NCBI GenBank assembly: GCA_037974665.1
Contig: CM075775.1
Location: forward strand, 68,682,945 to 68,746,944
Reading direction: 5' to 3'
Source: Ehretia macrophylla
Lineage: Eukaryota > Streptophyta > Magnoliopsida > Boraginales > Ehretiaceae
DNA: 64,000 nucleotides
The notes beneath the pieces were generated by a model. That model was not told the DNA's origin and did no database searches. It saw only the letters and a program-made list of their open reading frames with translations. Shown here one piece after another: positions 1 to 11,258 of this stretch (position 1 is the first letter of the stretch; each line of letters starts with the position of its first letter). A program made the translations under genes and the position numbers.

Positions 1-57
1 GGGCGAGAGTAGTACTCGGATGGGTGACCCCCTGGGAAGTCCTCGTGTTGCACCCCC
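1..57 (+). rRNA. 5S rRNA: 5S rRNA gene copy 0, 3' part (cut by window edge)
   Basis: Corresponds to gene positions 64-120. It includes the intermediate element and box C and ends in CACCCCC followed by TTTTC. Only A80C differs from the window consensus. The 5' two-thirds lies outside the window. Confidence 0.93.
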
Positions 58-451
58 TTTTCAAATTTTTTTGCCCTGGTTAGGGTTGCGAAGATACTTT
101 ATCCAACAAATCTCTATTACTGAATCCCACGGAACATTGGGCAAGAAAACTTCGCTTCACGTAGAGGCCGGACCTGCAAACTAAGGGCGTAGGGTTTGTG
201 ACCAGGTCTCCGTCGATCCGGTGCACATAACTTTTGATCCGTAAGGAGTTACGTGGTGCACAGCATACCGTTGCAAAGCTCTCTGAGAGCTCTAGCACGG
301 GGGCAGCGAGCTTGCTCTCGGTGCCCATTTTTGGAGTCCAAAATCGAACGTTTTCAATAGTTTCAGGGCACTTTTCTTCTTTTGCCCTGTTTTTCCATCC
401 AGGATCGTATGTCGTGAGCTGTTAAAAGGACGACAACCTGACTCGCGGGAC

Positions 452-456
452 ATCAG
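452..456 (+). repeat. Target-site duplication of solo LTR, left copy
   Basis: ATCAG precedes the LTR start TGTGAGG; the same ATCAG is read at 4331-4335 at the other end. If the LTR ends in CA the duplicated part is TCAG (4 bp); if it ends in GTGAC it is ATCAG (5 bp, the usual Ty3/gypsy size). The terminal A is shared, so the sequence cannot decide. Confidence 0.8.
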
Positions 457-462
457 TGTGAG

Positions 463-981
463 GCCCGACCCCGAATAACGTGTCCTACCTCGATTTGCGT
501 GTCTTAGACCTAAAATTATATGACTTACCTAGGATTACGTGCCCTGTCTTGGTTTTTGTGCATGCCTTGTTATACGTGCGTTAACCTAGAATTGTGTGCC
601 CTAATCCTTGATATACGTGCGATACCTAGATAAACATGCCATGACCTTAATTTACTTGCGAGAACTTGATTTGCGTGTGTCTCTTCATTTCGTGTGCATT
701 AACCTTGAACTGCGTGCCTTAACCTAGGTTTATGAGTCGTGTCTTGAATTACGTGCATTGCATTGAATTACGTGCCTTATTTTGATCTACGTTCATTCAC
801 CTAGGGTTGCGTGCGTTAGCATTGGAATCTGTGCATTAGACTTGAAGTACGTGCCTTAGTCTAGAAGTTCGTGTCTTACCTCGTAGTTCGTGTTTACCTC
901 GTGTTTCGTGCCCCGTCTTGATTTCGGTGTGTGCCTCGTAGTGCGTACCCTAGACCTAGGAATCCGTGCCACCACGTTAAT
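463..981 (+). repeat. Degenerate ~20-bp ACGTG-type tandem repeats in LTR U3
   Basis: About 26 imperfect monomers of 18-21 bp follow one another. Each ends in a form of ACGTGC or GCGTGC and often carries CTTA or CCTAG in the first half. They lie directly upstream of the TATA-like site at 1012. The LTRs of the full element hold only about ten such monomers in the same place. Their position and repeated ACGT core suggest an upstream activating region; that is inference. Confidence 0.8.
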
Positions 982-1011
982 CAAGAAAGCATCCTACACA
1001 AAGCACTAAAC

Positions 1012-1019
1012 TATAAAAT
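1012..1019 (+). promoter_or_regulatory. Candidate LTR TATA box
   Basis: TATAAAAT follows the U3 tandem repeats. At the same place in the other two LTRs the reverse strand reads TATTAAAC (58503-58510 and 50121-50128). This is the best TATA candidate in the upstream part of the LTR; transcription would start about 30 bp later. There is no direct evidence of use. Confidence 0.5.
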
Positions 1020-4000
1020 AATCCTAATTCAAATCTCTACAAAATCCACTAACAATAAACAATTCAATCTACACAAACACCTAAACATTCTTTATTATTT
1101 ATTCTCACCCAAAACCAATGCACCTCAAATTTCACCCTTATTATAATCCATAATATGTTAAATAGAATCTGAAATTTCAGCAATTTGCAAGCCCTTGGCT
1201 GACCACTAAGTGCATTTAGTCTAGCATTGCATAATTTATTCATAATCCTAGACAAACTATGACACAAAGGCATTAAAAAATTGCTCAATTCCCCTCAAAT
1301 CTCCACCATTTTCGACCAGCCCTTGCATGCCCATGCTAGCATTCAAAAAATAACATTTTGAAGACACAAAAATCAGATTTTGGCTGCCCAAGGCTGACCA
1401 CACCCTCAAAGGAATTGCTAAGCCATCACTTTGTCACATTCTCTCATTTTCCATCAACTTCTCTCACTTCCCTCTCATTTCCTCTCTCCATTTCGGTTCT
1501 TGGCTGAGTTATCTATCTCCTTGGCTTGTCTTCTTCATAACTTAGCTAATCCAAGTCAAGCAAACATCAAGAAAGTCGAGCAAACAAGCTAGAGTTCGAA
1601 AATCACTCTTGCATGTGCATTGAAGCATCATTTCGGCCCTAGGTAAGCTTCTTGACAACCATTTCTTTTCTCCATGGTTGAACCTCATGCTTGTGCTAAG
1701 AGATTGATCATTAAGCTAGGAAAAATAGAGAAAAACTAGTGAGGTTCTCGGTTAAGCAAGGGAAAGGAGAATATTTGAGCTTCAACAAAGGGTCTTGAGC
1801 ATTTTGTGGTTGATTGCTAAGGTGAGGGTTAAAACCTTTTGAAAACTCTTTAAAATTTCACATGCATGCTCATGAATGTGTGTGTTTGCTTCTTTACTTG
1901 AGATATATGGTCGTTCATAAGCTTAAACAACCATGCATGGCAAGATCTTGGCTTGAAAATGATGCTAGGTGAAGTCGAAATGGATGACAGCTCTCTGACC
2001 AGTCTGTTCGAGGTAAGTTTAGCTAAGCAAATGATGTTGAAAATGCTTGAAAATTGGTGGGTACTAGTTTGGACAGTTTTGAACATTTTTCCCAGAAATA
2101 GGCCGAAGCTAATTTTGACTCTAAGGTCCTCAAAATAGCAAATCATTAAAATGTGACCAAATCTGGAAATCTGGAAAAATGAATCAGGTTTTGGCAGATG
2201 CACTGACCTTGTGGAACGAATCATATTTGACTTAGTAAACGTTTCCCAAAACACATGAAATTTGGTGTGATACTATATTTTGCAGTTCTGGACAATTTTG
2301 TCAGAAATGGACCAAAGCTAAAACTGACTCTAAGGACCTCAAAAACGCCATTTTCTGGATAGTGTGCAAATCTGGACAGTTTTGTGCTACCTCACTGTTT
2401 CGGCTATAACTAATGATTCTGAACTCCAATTGATGCAAGGTTTGTTTCTGAGTTTAGTTAACTTCTTAAGCTTTAATTTGACATCTTATTCACTGAATTT
2501 GGAGATTGTTTGATTATCCTATTGATTGTGAGAAAACAGCCTATTGCAGTAAAGGTTTTATTTAGCTACATGCTTGGAAAATTATTGTAACCTCTTGTGA
2601 TACTAATTGTGTGGAAAAGTTGTGTTGGGATGTTATGTGGACTGTTTTGAGTACTTGAGGATGTTTGAATGGAATGATGCATGACTTAAGAATGACTTTG
2701 AGTTGACTTAGGGTTTTCATCACACGATTAAGAATGAAATAGAAACCCTAATGACTAGGTAGCTTTACTAAGTGTTGATCTCTTGGTTTGGTGTGGAAAT
2801 TATATGCTTAGTGGGCTGCCTATAATTGTTCTATAACTTCAAATGTGAATTTGACCATGGCATGTTGTCAAATAAGCTTTTCTTGCTACCGAACCCACGT
2901 AAATGTTGTTGCATGTTGAATAATTCGTATCACTTGATTATATGAGCTTCTTAATGAGTTATATGACCTGTTTTACATGTGTTACATGGCTGCCCGATTA
3001 ATGTTCATATAACTCCATATGCCTCTCATGTGAAATTACTTGTCTTATCGTGCCTCGTTCGACTACTTGTTAACATGCGATCTTATAACTGCTCGGAGGC
3101 AACCTACTTTGTTGTCCTCCTAATGTGATATGTTAAATGTTATAAATGTGCATTGCATTCGAGGTTGCAACCTTTTAGTATGGCATGGTAGTGTTTCACG
3201 CACGCCGGGCGGCGTCGGGCTTGCCGGTGTTACCGTGACTGCCATGGTCCAATTCCCACTCTCGCTTGGCATTTCACCCTTGGAGAGTTGGGTCGTAGGA
3301 TTTCGGGGTACAACCGGAGTACACCCACCTGGCGTGTTTTGGGGATGAATTAAAGTCGGCCGCAACTCCTGTTACTTGACTTGATCTGAGAGCTAAAGCT
3401 CACCGTATCCTTTTTATTATGTGTATAAGTACTCCCGCTTGGATCTTAGAGAGCCTCGGGGAGGAAAGACTGGTATTCCTGTTCCGTACTTGTAATTCTG
3501 TACTTGTATTTCTGTTGTATTCATGTTTGAGAAAGGGATTTTCATACGTTTAACTGGAAAATGAGTTTCAAAACTTATTTCTCGCTCCCCCTCGCTGAGT
3601 TCATAAGGACTCACCCTCTTTTATCATCTCAGGTGAAGAAGAACAGGTGCAGGAACCCGAGGATGATGTACCTAATGATGAACCCCTGGAGTGATTGCCT
3701 GTTATTGTTGTTTTGCTTGAACGTGACTTCTTGTGTACCTTGTGCTGCTTGAAGACTATTTATCTTATGTTGTTGTTGTTGCTAATGTAAAAGACCCCCA
3801 TTGTAATTTGGGGTCTAATTTTGGTTTGTACTTATGTTAAGTAGACTGATACTAGACATGACACTACTATGATCGTTTTGCTTTTACTACCGCTAGTATC
3901 TATCTTAGGTTACGACGCTTTAGTTAAGAACTAAGTAAATGAACTTATCCAATCTTAATAGGTACTTGCTATTGAGCTAAGATCAACAGGTATATTTGTA

Positions 4001-4330
4001 ACGAGGACAAATAAACAAACGAGACATAGTATCATGCTAGGTTATAAATCAAACGGGACGTCGAAATAACCAATAGGCAATTCAATTGATGATAAAATAG
4101 TAAATTCTAGTTGGGAATGAACTTGAATTGAAAGTTTTGAGGCTGTTAGAAAATTTAGGTCAAAACAAAGAGCCCAATTACAGCCTTTATACTGCCGGAT
4201 TTCCAAAAAATTTGGAGTCTAGAATAAAACGTTAAGTGTTAAACCTCCTAGAACGATTAAGAATATGAATGGACTTGAATGTTTAGATCACACCTTAGTC
4301 TAACCTTTATAGGCTGGGTTGGGGCGTGAC

Positions 4331-4335
4331 ATCAG
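4331..4335 (+). repeat. Target-site duplication of solo LTR, right copy
   Basis: ATCAG overlaps the last A of the LTR and leads into AGGGCCCTA, the normal continuation of the 5S spacer. It pairs with 452-456. Confidence 0.8.
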
Positions 4336-4492
4336 AGGGCCCTATAATGTGTCGATATCACGTCTTGCAAGGATGCTGCGTTGTTGAAGCGGACGGTTGT
4401 CATTAAGCCCATTGGGCCTTTTGAATGGGCTATCTCTCTAAGCTAGGATTGTGAACCGTTAACACATATAGAAATTGTGCCTTCAACATGAC

Positions 4493-4612
4493 GAGTGTGA
4501 TCATACCAGCATTAATGCACCGGATCCAATCAGAACTCCGAAGTTAAGCGTGCTTGGGCGAGAGTAGTACTAGGATGGGTGACCCCTTGGGAAGTCCTCG
4601 TGTTGCACCCCC
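4493..4612 (+). rRNA. 5S rRNA: 5S rRNA gene copy 1
   Basis: First complete copy after the solo LTR. Changes from the window consensus, in gene numbering: G2A, C6T, C20T, C36A, C95T. The box A, intermediate and box C cores are intact. It ends in five Cs followed by TTTT. Confidence 0.94.
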
Positions 4613-5169
4613 TTTTCATTTTTTTTTGCCCTGGTTAAGGTTGCCAAGATACTTCATCCACCAAATCTCTATTATAGAATCCCACAGAATATTGGGCATG
4701 ACAACTTCGCTTCACGTAGAGGCCGGGCCCGCAAACCGAGGGCGTAGGGTTTGTGACCAGGTCTCCGTCGCTTCGGTGCCCATAACTTTTGATCCGTAAG
4801 GAGTTACGCAGCGCACATCATACCGTTGTAAAGCTCTTTGAGAGCTCTACGACTGGGGCCACCAGCTTGCTTGCTGTGCTGGTTTTTGGAGCCTAAAATT
4901 GAATGTTTTAATCAGTTTCAGGCCACTTTTCTTCTTTTGCTCTGTTTTTCCGTCCCGGATCGTACGTCGTGAGCTGTTAAAAGGACGACAACCTAACTCG
5001 CGGGACATCAGAGGGCCCTACAATGGGTCTATATCACGTCTTGCGAGGATGCTGCGTTGTTGAAGCGGATGGGATGTCGTTAAGCCCATTGGGCCTTTTG
5101 AATTGGCCATCTCTCTAGGCTGGGACTGCGAACCATTAACACATATAGGAATTGTACCCTCAACATGAC

Positions 5170-5289
5170 GGGTGCGATTATACCAGCACTAATGCACCGG
5201 ATTCCATCAGAACTCTGAAGTTAAGCGTGCTTGGGCGAGAATAGTACTAGGATGGGTGACCCCCTGAGAAGTCCTCGTGTTGCACCCCC
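5170..5289 (+). rRNA. 5S rRNA: 5S rRNA gene copy 2
   Basis: Changes: C10T, C34T, C47T, G72A (last base of the intermediate element), G98A. All are transitions. Confidence 0.94.
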
Positions 5290-5845
5290 TTTTCAATTTT
5301 GTTTGCCCTGGTTAGGGTTGCCAAGATACTCTATCCACCAAATCTCTATTACCAAATCCCACGGAACATTGGGCAAGACAACTTGGCTTCATGTAAAGGC
5401 CGGGCCCGCAAACCGAGGGTGTAGGGTTTGTGGCCAGGTCACCGTCGCTCCGGTGCCCATAACTTTTGATCCGTAAGGAGTTATGCGGAGCACAGCATAC
5501 CGTTGCAAAGCTCTCTGAGAGCTCTACGACGGGGGCAGCCAGCTTGCTCGCTTTGCCCAATTTTGGAGCCCAAAATCGAACGTTTTCATCAATTTCAGGC
5601 ACTTTTGTTCTTTTGCTCTGTTTTTACGTCCCGGATCGTACGTCGTGAGTTCTGTAAAGGACGACAACCTGACTCGTGGGACATCAGAGGGCCCTACAAC
5701 GTGTCGATATCACATCTTGCGAGGATGCTACGTTGTTGAAGCGGATGGGTTGTCGTTAAGCCCATTGGGCATTTTGAATGGGCCATCTCTCTAGGCTGGG
5801 ACTGTGAACCGTTAACACATATAGGAATTATGCCCTCAACAAGAC

Positions 5846-5965
5846 GGGTGCGATCATACCAGCACTAATGCACTAGATCCCATCAAAACTACGAAGTTAA
5901 GCATGCTTGGGCGAGAGTAGTACTAGGATGGGTGACCCCCTGGGAAGTCCTCGTGTTGCACCCCC
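5846..5965 (+). rRNA. 5S rRNA: 5S rRNA gene copy 3
   Basis: Changes: C29T, G30A, G41A, C46A, G58A (inside box A). Box C is intact. Confidence 0.93.
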
Positions 5966-6522
5966 TTTTCAAATTTTTTTGCCCTGGTTAGAGTTGCCAA
6001 GATACTTTATCCACCAAATCTCTATTACCGAATCCCACGGAACATTGGGCAAGACAACTTCACTTCACGTAGAGGCCGGGCCAGCAAACTGAGGGCGTAG
6101 GGTTTGTGACCAGGTCTCCGTCGCTTCGGTGCCCATAACATTTGATCCGTAAGGAGTTACGCAGCGCAATGCATAACGTTGCAAAGCTCTCTGAGAGCTC
6201 TACGACGGGGGCAGCGAGCTTGATCACTGTGCCCATTTTTGGAGACCAAAAACGAACGTTTTGATTAGTTTCAGGCCACTTTTCTTCTTTGGCCATATTT
6301 TTCAGTCCTGGATCGTACGTCGCGAGCTGCTAAAAGGACGACAACCTGACTCGCGGTACATAAGAGGGCCCTACAATGTGTCGATATCATGTCTTGTGAG
6401 TATGCTGCGTTGTTGAAGTGGATGGGTTATCGTTAAGCCCATTGGGCCTTTTGAATGGGCCATCTCTCTAGGCTGGCATTGTGAACCGTTAACACATATA
6501 GGAATTGTGCCCTCAACATGAC

Positions 6523-6642
6523 GGGTGCGATCATACCAGCACTAATGCACCGGATCCCATCAGAACTCCGAAGTTAAGCGTGCTTGGGCGAGAGTAGTAC
6601 TAGGATAGGTGACCCCCTGTGAAGTCCCCGTGTTGCACCCCC
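6523..6642 (+). rRNA. 5S rRNA: 5S rRNA gene copy 4
   Basis: The first 84 bases match the consensus. Then G85A (box C), G98T and T106C. Confidence 0.94.
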
Positions 6643-7198
6643 TTTTCAATTTTTTTTGCCCTGGTTAGGGTTGCCAAGGTACCTTATCCACCAAATCTCT
6701 ATTACCGAATCCCACGGAACATTGGGCAAGACAACTTCGCTTCACGTAGAGGCCGAGCCCGCAAACCGAGGGCGTAGAGTTTGTGACCAGGTCTCCGTAG
6801 CTCCAGTGCACATAACTTTTGATCCGTAAGGAGTTACGCAGCGCACAGTATACCGTTGCAAAGCTCTCTGAGAGCTCTACGACGGGGCGGCCAGCTTGCT
6901 CGCTGTGCCAAATTTTGGATCCCAAAATCGAACGTTTTCATCAGTTTCAAGCCACTTTTGTTCTTTTGCTCTGTTTTTCCATCCCGGATTGTTCGTCGTC
7001 AACTGTTAAAAGGACGACAACCTGACTCGCGGGACATCAGAGGGCCCTACAACGTGTCGATATCACGTCTTGCGAGGCTGCTACGTTGTTGAAGCGGATG
7101 GGTTGTCGTTAAGCCAATTGGGCCTTTTGAATGGGCCATCTCTCTAGGCTGGGACTGTGAACCGTTAACACACATAGGAATTGTGCCCTCAACATGAC

Positions 7199-7318
7199 GG
7201 GTGCGATTATACCCACACTAATGCACTGGATCCCATCAGAACTCCGAAGTTAAGCGTGCTTGGACGAGAGTAGTACTAGGATGGGTGACCCCCAGGGAAG
7301 TCCTCGTGTTGTACCCCC
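7199..7318 (+). rRNA. 5S rRNA: 5S rRNA gene copy 5
   Basis: Changes: C10T, A16C, G17A, C29T, G66A, T96A, C114T. The last lies in the terminal stem. Confidence 0.93.
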
Positions 7319-7873
7319 TTTTCAATTTTTTTTCCATGGTTAGGGTTGCAAGATACTTTATCCACAAATTCTCTATTACCGAATCCCACGAAACATTGGG
7401 CAAGACAACTTCGCTACACGTAGAGGCCGAGCCCGTAAACCAAGGGCGTAGGGTTTGTGACCAGGTCTCCGTCACTCCGGTGCCCATAACTTTTGATCCG
7501 TAAGGAGTTACGTGGCGCACATCATACCGTTGCAAAGCTCACTGAGAGCTCTACGACGGGGGCAGGCAGCTTGCTAGCTGTGCCCCTTTTTGGTGCCTAA
7601 AATCGAACGTTTTGATCAGTTTCAGACTACTTTTCTTCTTTTGCCCAGTTTTTCCGTCCCGGATCGTACGTCGTCAGCTGTTAAAAGGACGACAACCTGA
7701 CTCGCGGTACATCAGAGGGCCCTACAACGTGTCGATATCACGTCTTGCGAGGATGCTGCGTTGTTGAAGCGGATGGGTTATCGTTAAGCCCATTAGGCCA
7801 TTTGAATGGGCCATCTCTCTAGGCTGGCACTGTGAACCGTTAACACATATAGGAATTGTGCCCTCAACATGAC

Positions 7874-7993
7874 GGGTGCGATCATACCAGCACTAATGCA
7901 CTGGATTCCATCAGAACTCCGAAGTTAAACGTTCTTGGGCGAGAGTAGTACTTGGATGGGTGACCCCGTGGGAAGTCCTCATGTTGCACCCCT
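7874..7993 (+). rRNA. 5S rRNA: 5S rRNA gene copy 6
   Basis: Changes: C29T, C34T, G56A and G60T (both box A), A80T, C95G, G108A, C120T. Only four Cs precede the T-run. Confidence 0.92.
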
Positions 7994-8463
7994 TTTTCAA
8001 TTTTTTTTGCCCTGGTTAGGGTTGCCAAGATACTTTATCCCCTAAATCTCTATTACCGAATCCCACGAAACATTTGGCAAGACAACTTCGCTTCACGTAA
8101 AGGCCGGGCCCGCAAACCGAGGGCGTAGGGTTTGTGACCAGGTCTCCGTCGCTTGGGTGCCCATAACTTTTAATCCGTAAGGAGTTACGCAGCGCACAAC
8201 ATACCGTTCTAAAGATCTTTGAGAGCTCTACAACTAGGCCCGCCAGCATGCTCGCTGTGCCCCTTTTTGGAGCCCAAAATCGAATGTTTTCATCAGTTTC
8301 AGGCCACTTTTCTTCTTTTACTCTGTTTTTCCGTTCCGGATCGTACGTCGTGAGCTGTTAAAAGGATGACAACCTGACTCGCGGGACATCAGAGGGCCCT
8401 ACATCGGGTCGATATCACGTCTTGCGAGGATGCTATGTTGTTGAAGCGGATGTGTTGTCGTTA

Positions 8464-8490
8464 AGCCCATTGGGCCTTTTGAATGGGCCA
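8464..8490 (+). promoter_or_regulatory. Spacer inverted-repeat block with TGGGCY motifs (reference unit)
   Basis: Lies at -87 to -61 from the next 5S gene and recurs in nearly every unit. GCCCATT and AATGGGC are exact inverted copies around a 10-base centre. The block also carries TGGGCC twice and AGCCCA once, which look like the site II (TGGGCY) motif of many plant promoters. A role in 5S transcription is not shown. Confidence 0.4.
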
Positions 8491-8523
8491 TCTCTCTAGG
8501 TTGGGACTGTGAACCGTTAACAC

Positions 8524-8550
8524 ATATAGGAATTGTGCCCTCAACATGAC
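8524..8550 (+). promoter_or_regulatory. 5S upstream promoter (reference unit)
   Basis: ATATAG at -27 to -22, a G/C cluster GCCC at -14 to -11 and C at -1. Plant 5S genes are known to use a TATA-like box near -28, GC near -12 and C at -1 with the internal boxes for Pol III initiation. The same arrangement precedes most copies here; a sub-set reads ATGTAG at the TATA-like site. Confidence 0.8.
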
Positions 8551-8670
8551 GGGTGCGATTATACCAGCACTAATGCACCGGATCCCATCAGAACTCTGAA
8601 GTTAAGCGTGCTTGGGCGAGAATAGTACTAGGATGGGTGACCCCCTGGTAAGTCCTCATGTTGCACCCCC
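8551..8670 (+). rRNA. 5S rRNA: 5S rRNA gene copy 7
   Basis: Changes: C10T, C47T, G72A, G99T, G108A. It shares C10T, C47T and G72A with copy 2, five units upstream, so the two have a recent common source. Confidence 0.94.
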
Positions 8671-9227
8671 TTTTCAATTTTGTTTGCCCTGGTTAGGGTT
8701 GCCAAGATACTTTATCCACCAAATCTCTATTACCGAATCCTACGGAACATTGGGCAAGACAACTTCGCTTCACGTAGAGGCCGGGCCCGCAAACCAAGGG
8801 GGTAGGGTTTGTGACCAGGTCTCCGTCGCTCCGGTGCCCATAACTTTTGATCCGTAAGGAGTTACGCGGTGCACAGTATACCGTTGCAAAGCTCCTTGAG
8901 AGCTCTACGACGGGGCGAGCTAGCTTGCTCGCTTTTCCCAATTTTGGAGCCCAAAATCGAACGTTTTCATCCCTTTTAGGCCACTTTTGTTCTTTTGCTA
9001 TGTTTTTCCGTCCCGGATCGTACGTCGTGAGCTGTGTAAAGGACGACAACCTGACTTGCGGGAAATCAGAGGGCCCTACAGCGTGTCGATATCACGTCTT
9101 GGGAGGATGCTGCGTTGTTGAAGCGGATGGGTTGTCGTTAAGCCCATTGGGCCTTTTGAATGGGCCATCTCTCTAGGCTGGGACTGTGAACCGTTAACAA
9201 ATATAGGAATTGTGCCCTCAACATGAC

Positions 9228-9347
9228 GGGTGAGATCATACCAGCACTAATGCACCGGATCCCATCAGAACTACGAAGTTAAGCGTGCTTGGGCGAGAGT
9301 AGTACTAGGATGGGTCACCCCCTGGGAATTCCTCGTGTTGCACCCCC
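9228..9347 (+). rRNA. 5S rRNA: 5S rRNA gene copy 8
   Basis: Changes: C6A, C46A, G89C (box C), G102T. Confidence 0.93.
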
Positions 9348-9904
9348 TTTTCAATTTTTTTTGCCCTGGTTAGGGTTGCCAAGATACTTTATCCACCAAA
9401 TCTCTATTACCGAATCCCATGGAACATTGGGCAAGACAACTTCACTTCACGTAGAGGCCGGGCCCGCAAACCGTGGGCGTAGGGTTTGTGACCAGGTCTC
9501 CGTCGCTCCAGTGTCCATAACTTTTGATCTGTAAGAAGTTACGCGGCGCACAACATAACGTTACAAAGCTCTCTGAGAGCTCTACGACGGGGGCAGCGAG
9601 CTTGCTCACTGTGCCTATTTTTTGAGACCAAAATCTAACGTTTTCATCACTTTCAGGCCACTTTTCTTCTTTTGCCCTGTTTTTCCGTCCCGAATCGTAC
9701 TTCGTGAGCTGATAAAAGGACAACAACCTGACTCGCGGGATATCAGAGGGCCCTACAACGTGTTGATATCACGTCTTGCGAGGATGCTGAGTTGTTGAAG
9801 TGGATGGGTTGTCGTTAAGCCCATTGGGCCTTTTGAATGGGCCATCTCTCTAGGCTGGGACTGTGAACCGTTAACACATATAGGAATTGTGCCCTCAACA
9901 TGAC

Positions 9905-10024
9905 GGGTGCGATCATACCAGCACTAATGCACCGAATCCAATAAGAAATCCGAAGTTAAGGGTGCTTGGGCGAGAGTAGTAATAGGATGGGTGACCCCCT
10001 GGGAAGTCCTCGTGTTGCACCCTC
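9905..10024 (+). rRNA. 5S rRNA: 5S rRNA gene copy 9 (degenerate)
   Basis: Changes: G31A, C36A, C39A, C44A, C57G (box A), C78A, C119T. Several disturb stems, so the product is doubtful. Confidence 0.9.
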
Positions 10025-10581
10025 TTTTCAAATTTTTTTGTCCTAGTTAGGGTTGCCAAGATACTTTATCCACCAAATCTCTATTACCGAATCTCATGGA
10101 ACATTGGGCAAGACAACTTCACTTCACGTAGAAGCCGGGCCTGCAAATCAGGGGCGTAGGGTTTGTGACCAGGTCTTCGTAGCTTCGGTGCCGATAACTT
10201 TTGATCCGTAAGGAGTTACGCAGCGCACAGCATACCTTTGCAAAGCTCTCCAAGAACTCTACGATTGGGGCCGACAGCTTGCACGCTGTGCCCATTTTTG
10301 GAGCCCAAAATCGAACGTTTTCAACTGTTTTAGGCCACTTTTCTTCTTTTGCACTGTTTTTTCGCCCCGGATCGTACGTCGTGAGTTGTTAAAAGGACAA
10401 CAACCTGACTCGCTGGACGTCAGAGGGCCCTACAACGTGTCGATCTCACGTCTTGCGAGGATGCTGCGTTGTTGAAGAGGATGGGTTGTCCCTAAGCCCA
10501 TTTGGCCTTTTGAATGGGCCATCTCTCTAGGCTGGGACTGTGAACCGTTAACACATATAGGAATTGTGCCCTCAACATGAC

Positions 10582-10701
10582 GGGTGCGATCATACCAGCA
10601 CAAATGCACCGGATCCCATCAGAACTCCGAAGTTAAGCGTGATTGGGCATGAATAGTACTAGGATGGGTGACCCCGTGGGAAGTCCTCATGTTTCACCCC
10701 C
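10582..10701 (+). rRNA. 5S rRNA: 5S rRNA gene copy 10 (degenerate)
   Basis: Changes: T21A, C61A, G68A and A69T (intermediate element), G72A, C95G, G108A, G113T. The intermediate element is badly altered, so Pol III factor binding is likely weak. Confidence 0.9.
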
Positions 10702-10920
10702 TTTTCAATTTTTTTTGCCCTGGTTAGGGTTGCCAAGATACTTTATCCACCAAGTCTCTATTACCGAATCCCACGGAACATTGGGCAAGACAACTTCGCT
10801 CCACGTAGAGGCCGGGCCCGCAAACCTATGGCGCAGGGTTTGTGACCAAGTCTCCGTCGCTCCGGTGCCCATAACTTTTGATCCGTAAGGAGTTACGCGG
10901 CGCACAGCATACCGTTGCAA

Positions 10921-10935
10921 AGCTCTCTGAGAGCT
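10921..10935 (+). repeat. Spacer palindrome (reference copy)
   Basis: AGCTCTC and GAGAGCT are exact inverted copies around one T. The palindrome recurs in nearly all spacers near 340 bp after the gene start. One sub-family reads CTTTCTCTGAGAGCTC instead. Function unknown; it may be a recombination or pausing site. Confidence 0.6.
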
Positions 10936-11258
10936 CTACGACGGGGGTAGCCAGCTTGCTCGCTTTGCTCCTTTTTGGATCCCAAAATGAAACATTTTTA
11001 TCAGTTTGAGGCAACTTTTCTTCTTTTGCCCTACTTTTCCGTCCTGGATCGTACGTCGCGAGCTATTAAAAGGATGACAACCTGACTAGCGGTACATCAG
11101 AGGGCCCTACAATGTGTCGATATCACGTCTTGCGAGGATGCTGCGTTGTTGAAGTGGTTGGGTTATCGTTAAGCCCATTGGGCCTTTTGAATGGGCCATC
11201 TCTCTAGGCAGGCACTGTGAACCGTTAACACATATAGGAATTATGCCCTCAACATGAC

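Larger units (their letters stand above)
1..456 (+). repeat. 5S rDNA array, left block (one partial unit)
   Basis: This holds the end of one 5S gene (1-57) and about 399 bp of its spacer. The spacer matches those of the main array, including the AGCTCTCTGAGAGCTC palindrome region near 280, and is cut at 456 by the LTR. No other gene is visible in it. Confidence 0.95.
457..4331 (+). mobile_element. Solo LTR of a Tekay-like Ty3/gypsy retrotransposon
   Basis: A stretch of 3,875 bp begins TGTGAGGCC and ends GGGGCGTGACA. It is the reverse-complement counterpart of the two LTRs of the element at 48652-58765: same termini, same promoter-proximal repeats, same GC-rich block near 3190-3340 and same tail. 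No gag or pol lies beside it, and flanking 5S spacer resumes on both sides with a matching short duplication. This is what recombination between the two LTRs of one element leaves. Taking out the LTR plus one target duplication rejoins a 676-bp 5S unit, the normal period. It is more diverged from the other two LTRs than they are from each other, so it is probably an older insertion. It contains no supported gene. Confidence 0.92.

Noticed and set aside
3120..3365. Overlapping open frames on both strands in a GC-rich stretch of the solo LTR
   Set aside because: GC-rich sequence lacks stops by chance. The matching parts of the 5' LTR do not keep either frame open.
8780..8850. GGGTTTGTGACCAGG in the spacer as a second box C
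   Set aside because: It resembles GGATGGGTGACC loosely, but no box A or intermediate element lies at the right distance. The similarity is too short to call a relic 5S gene.
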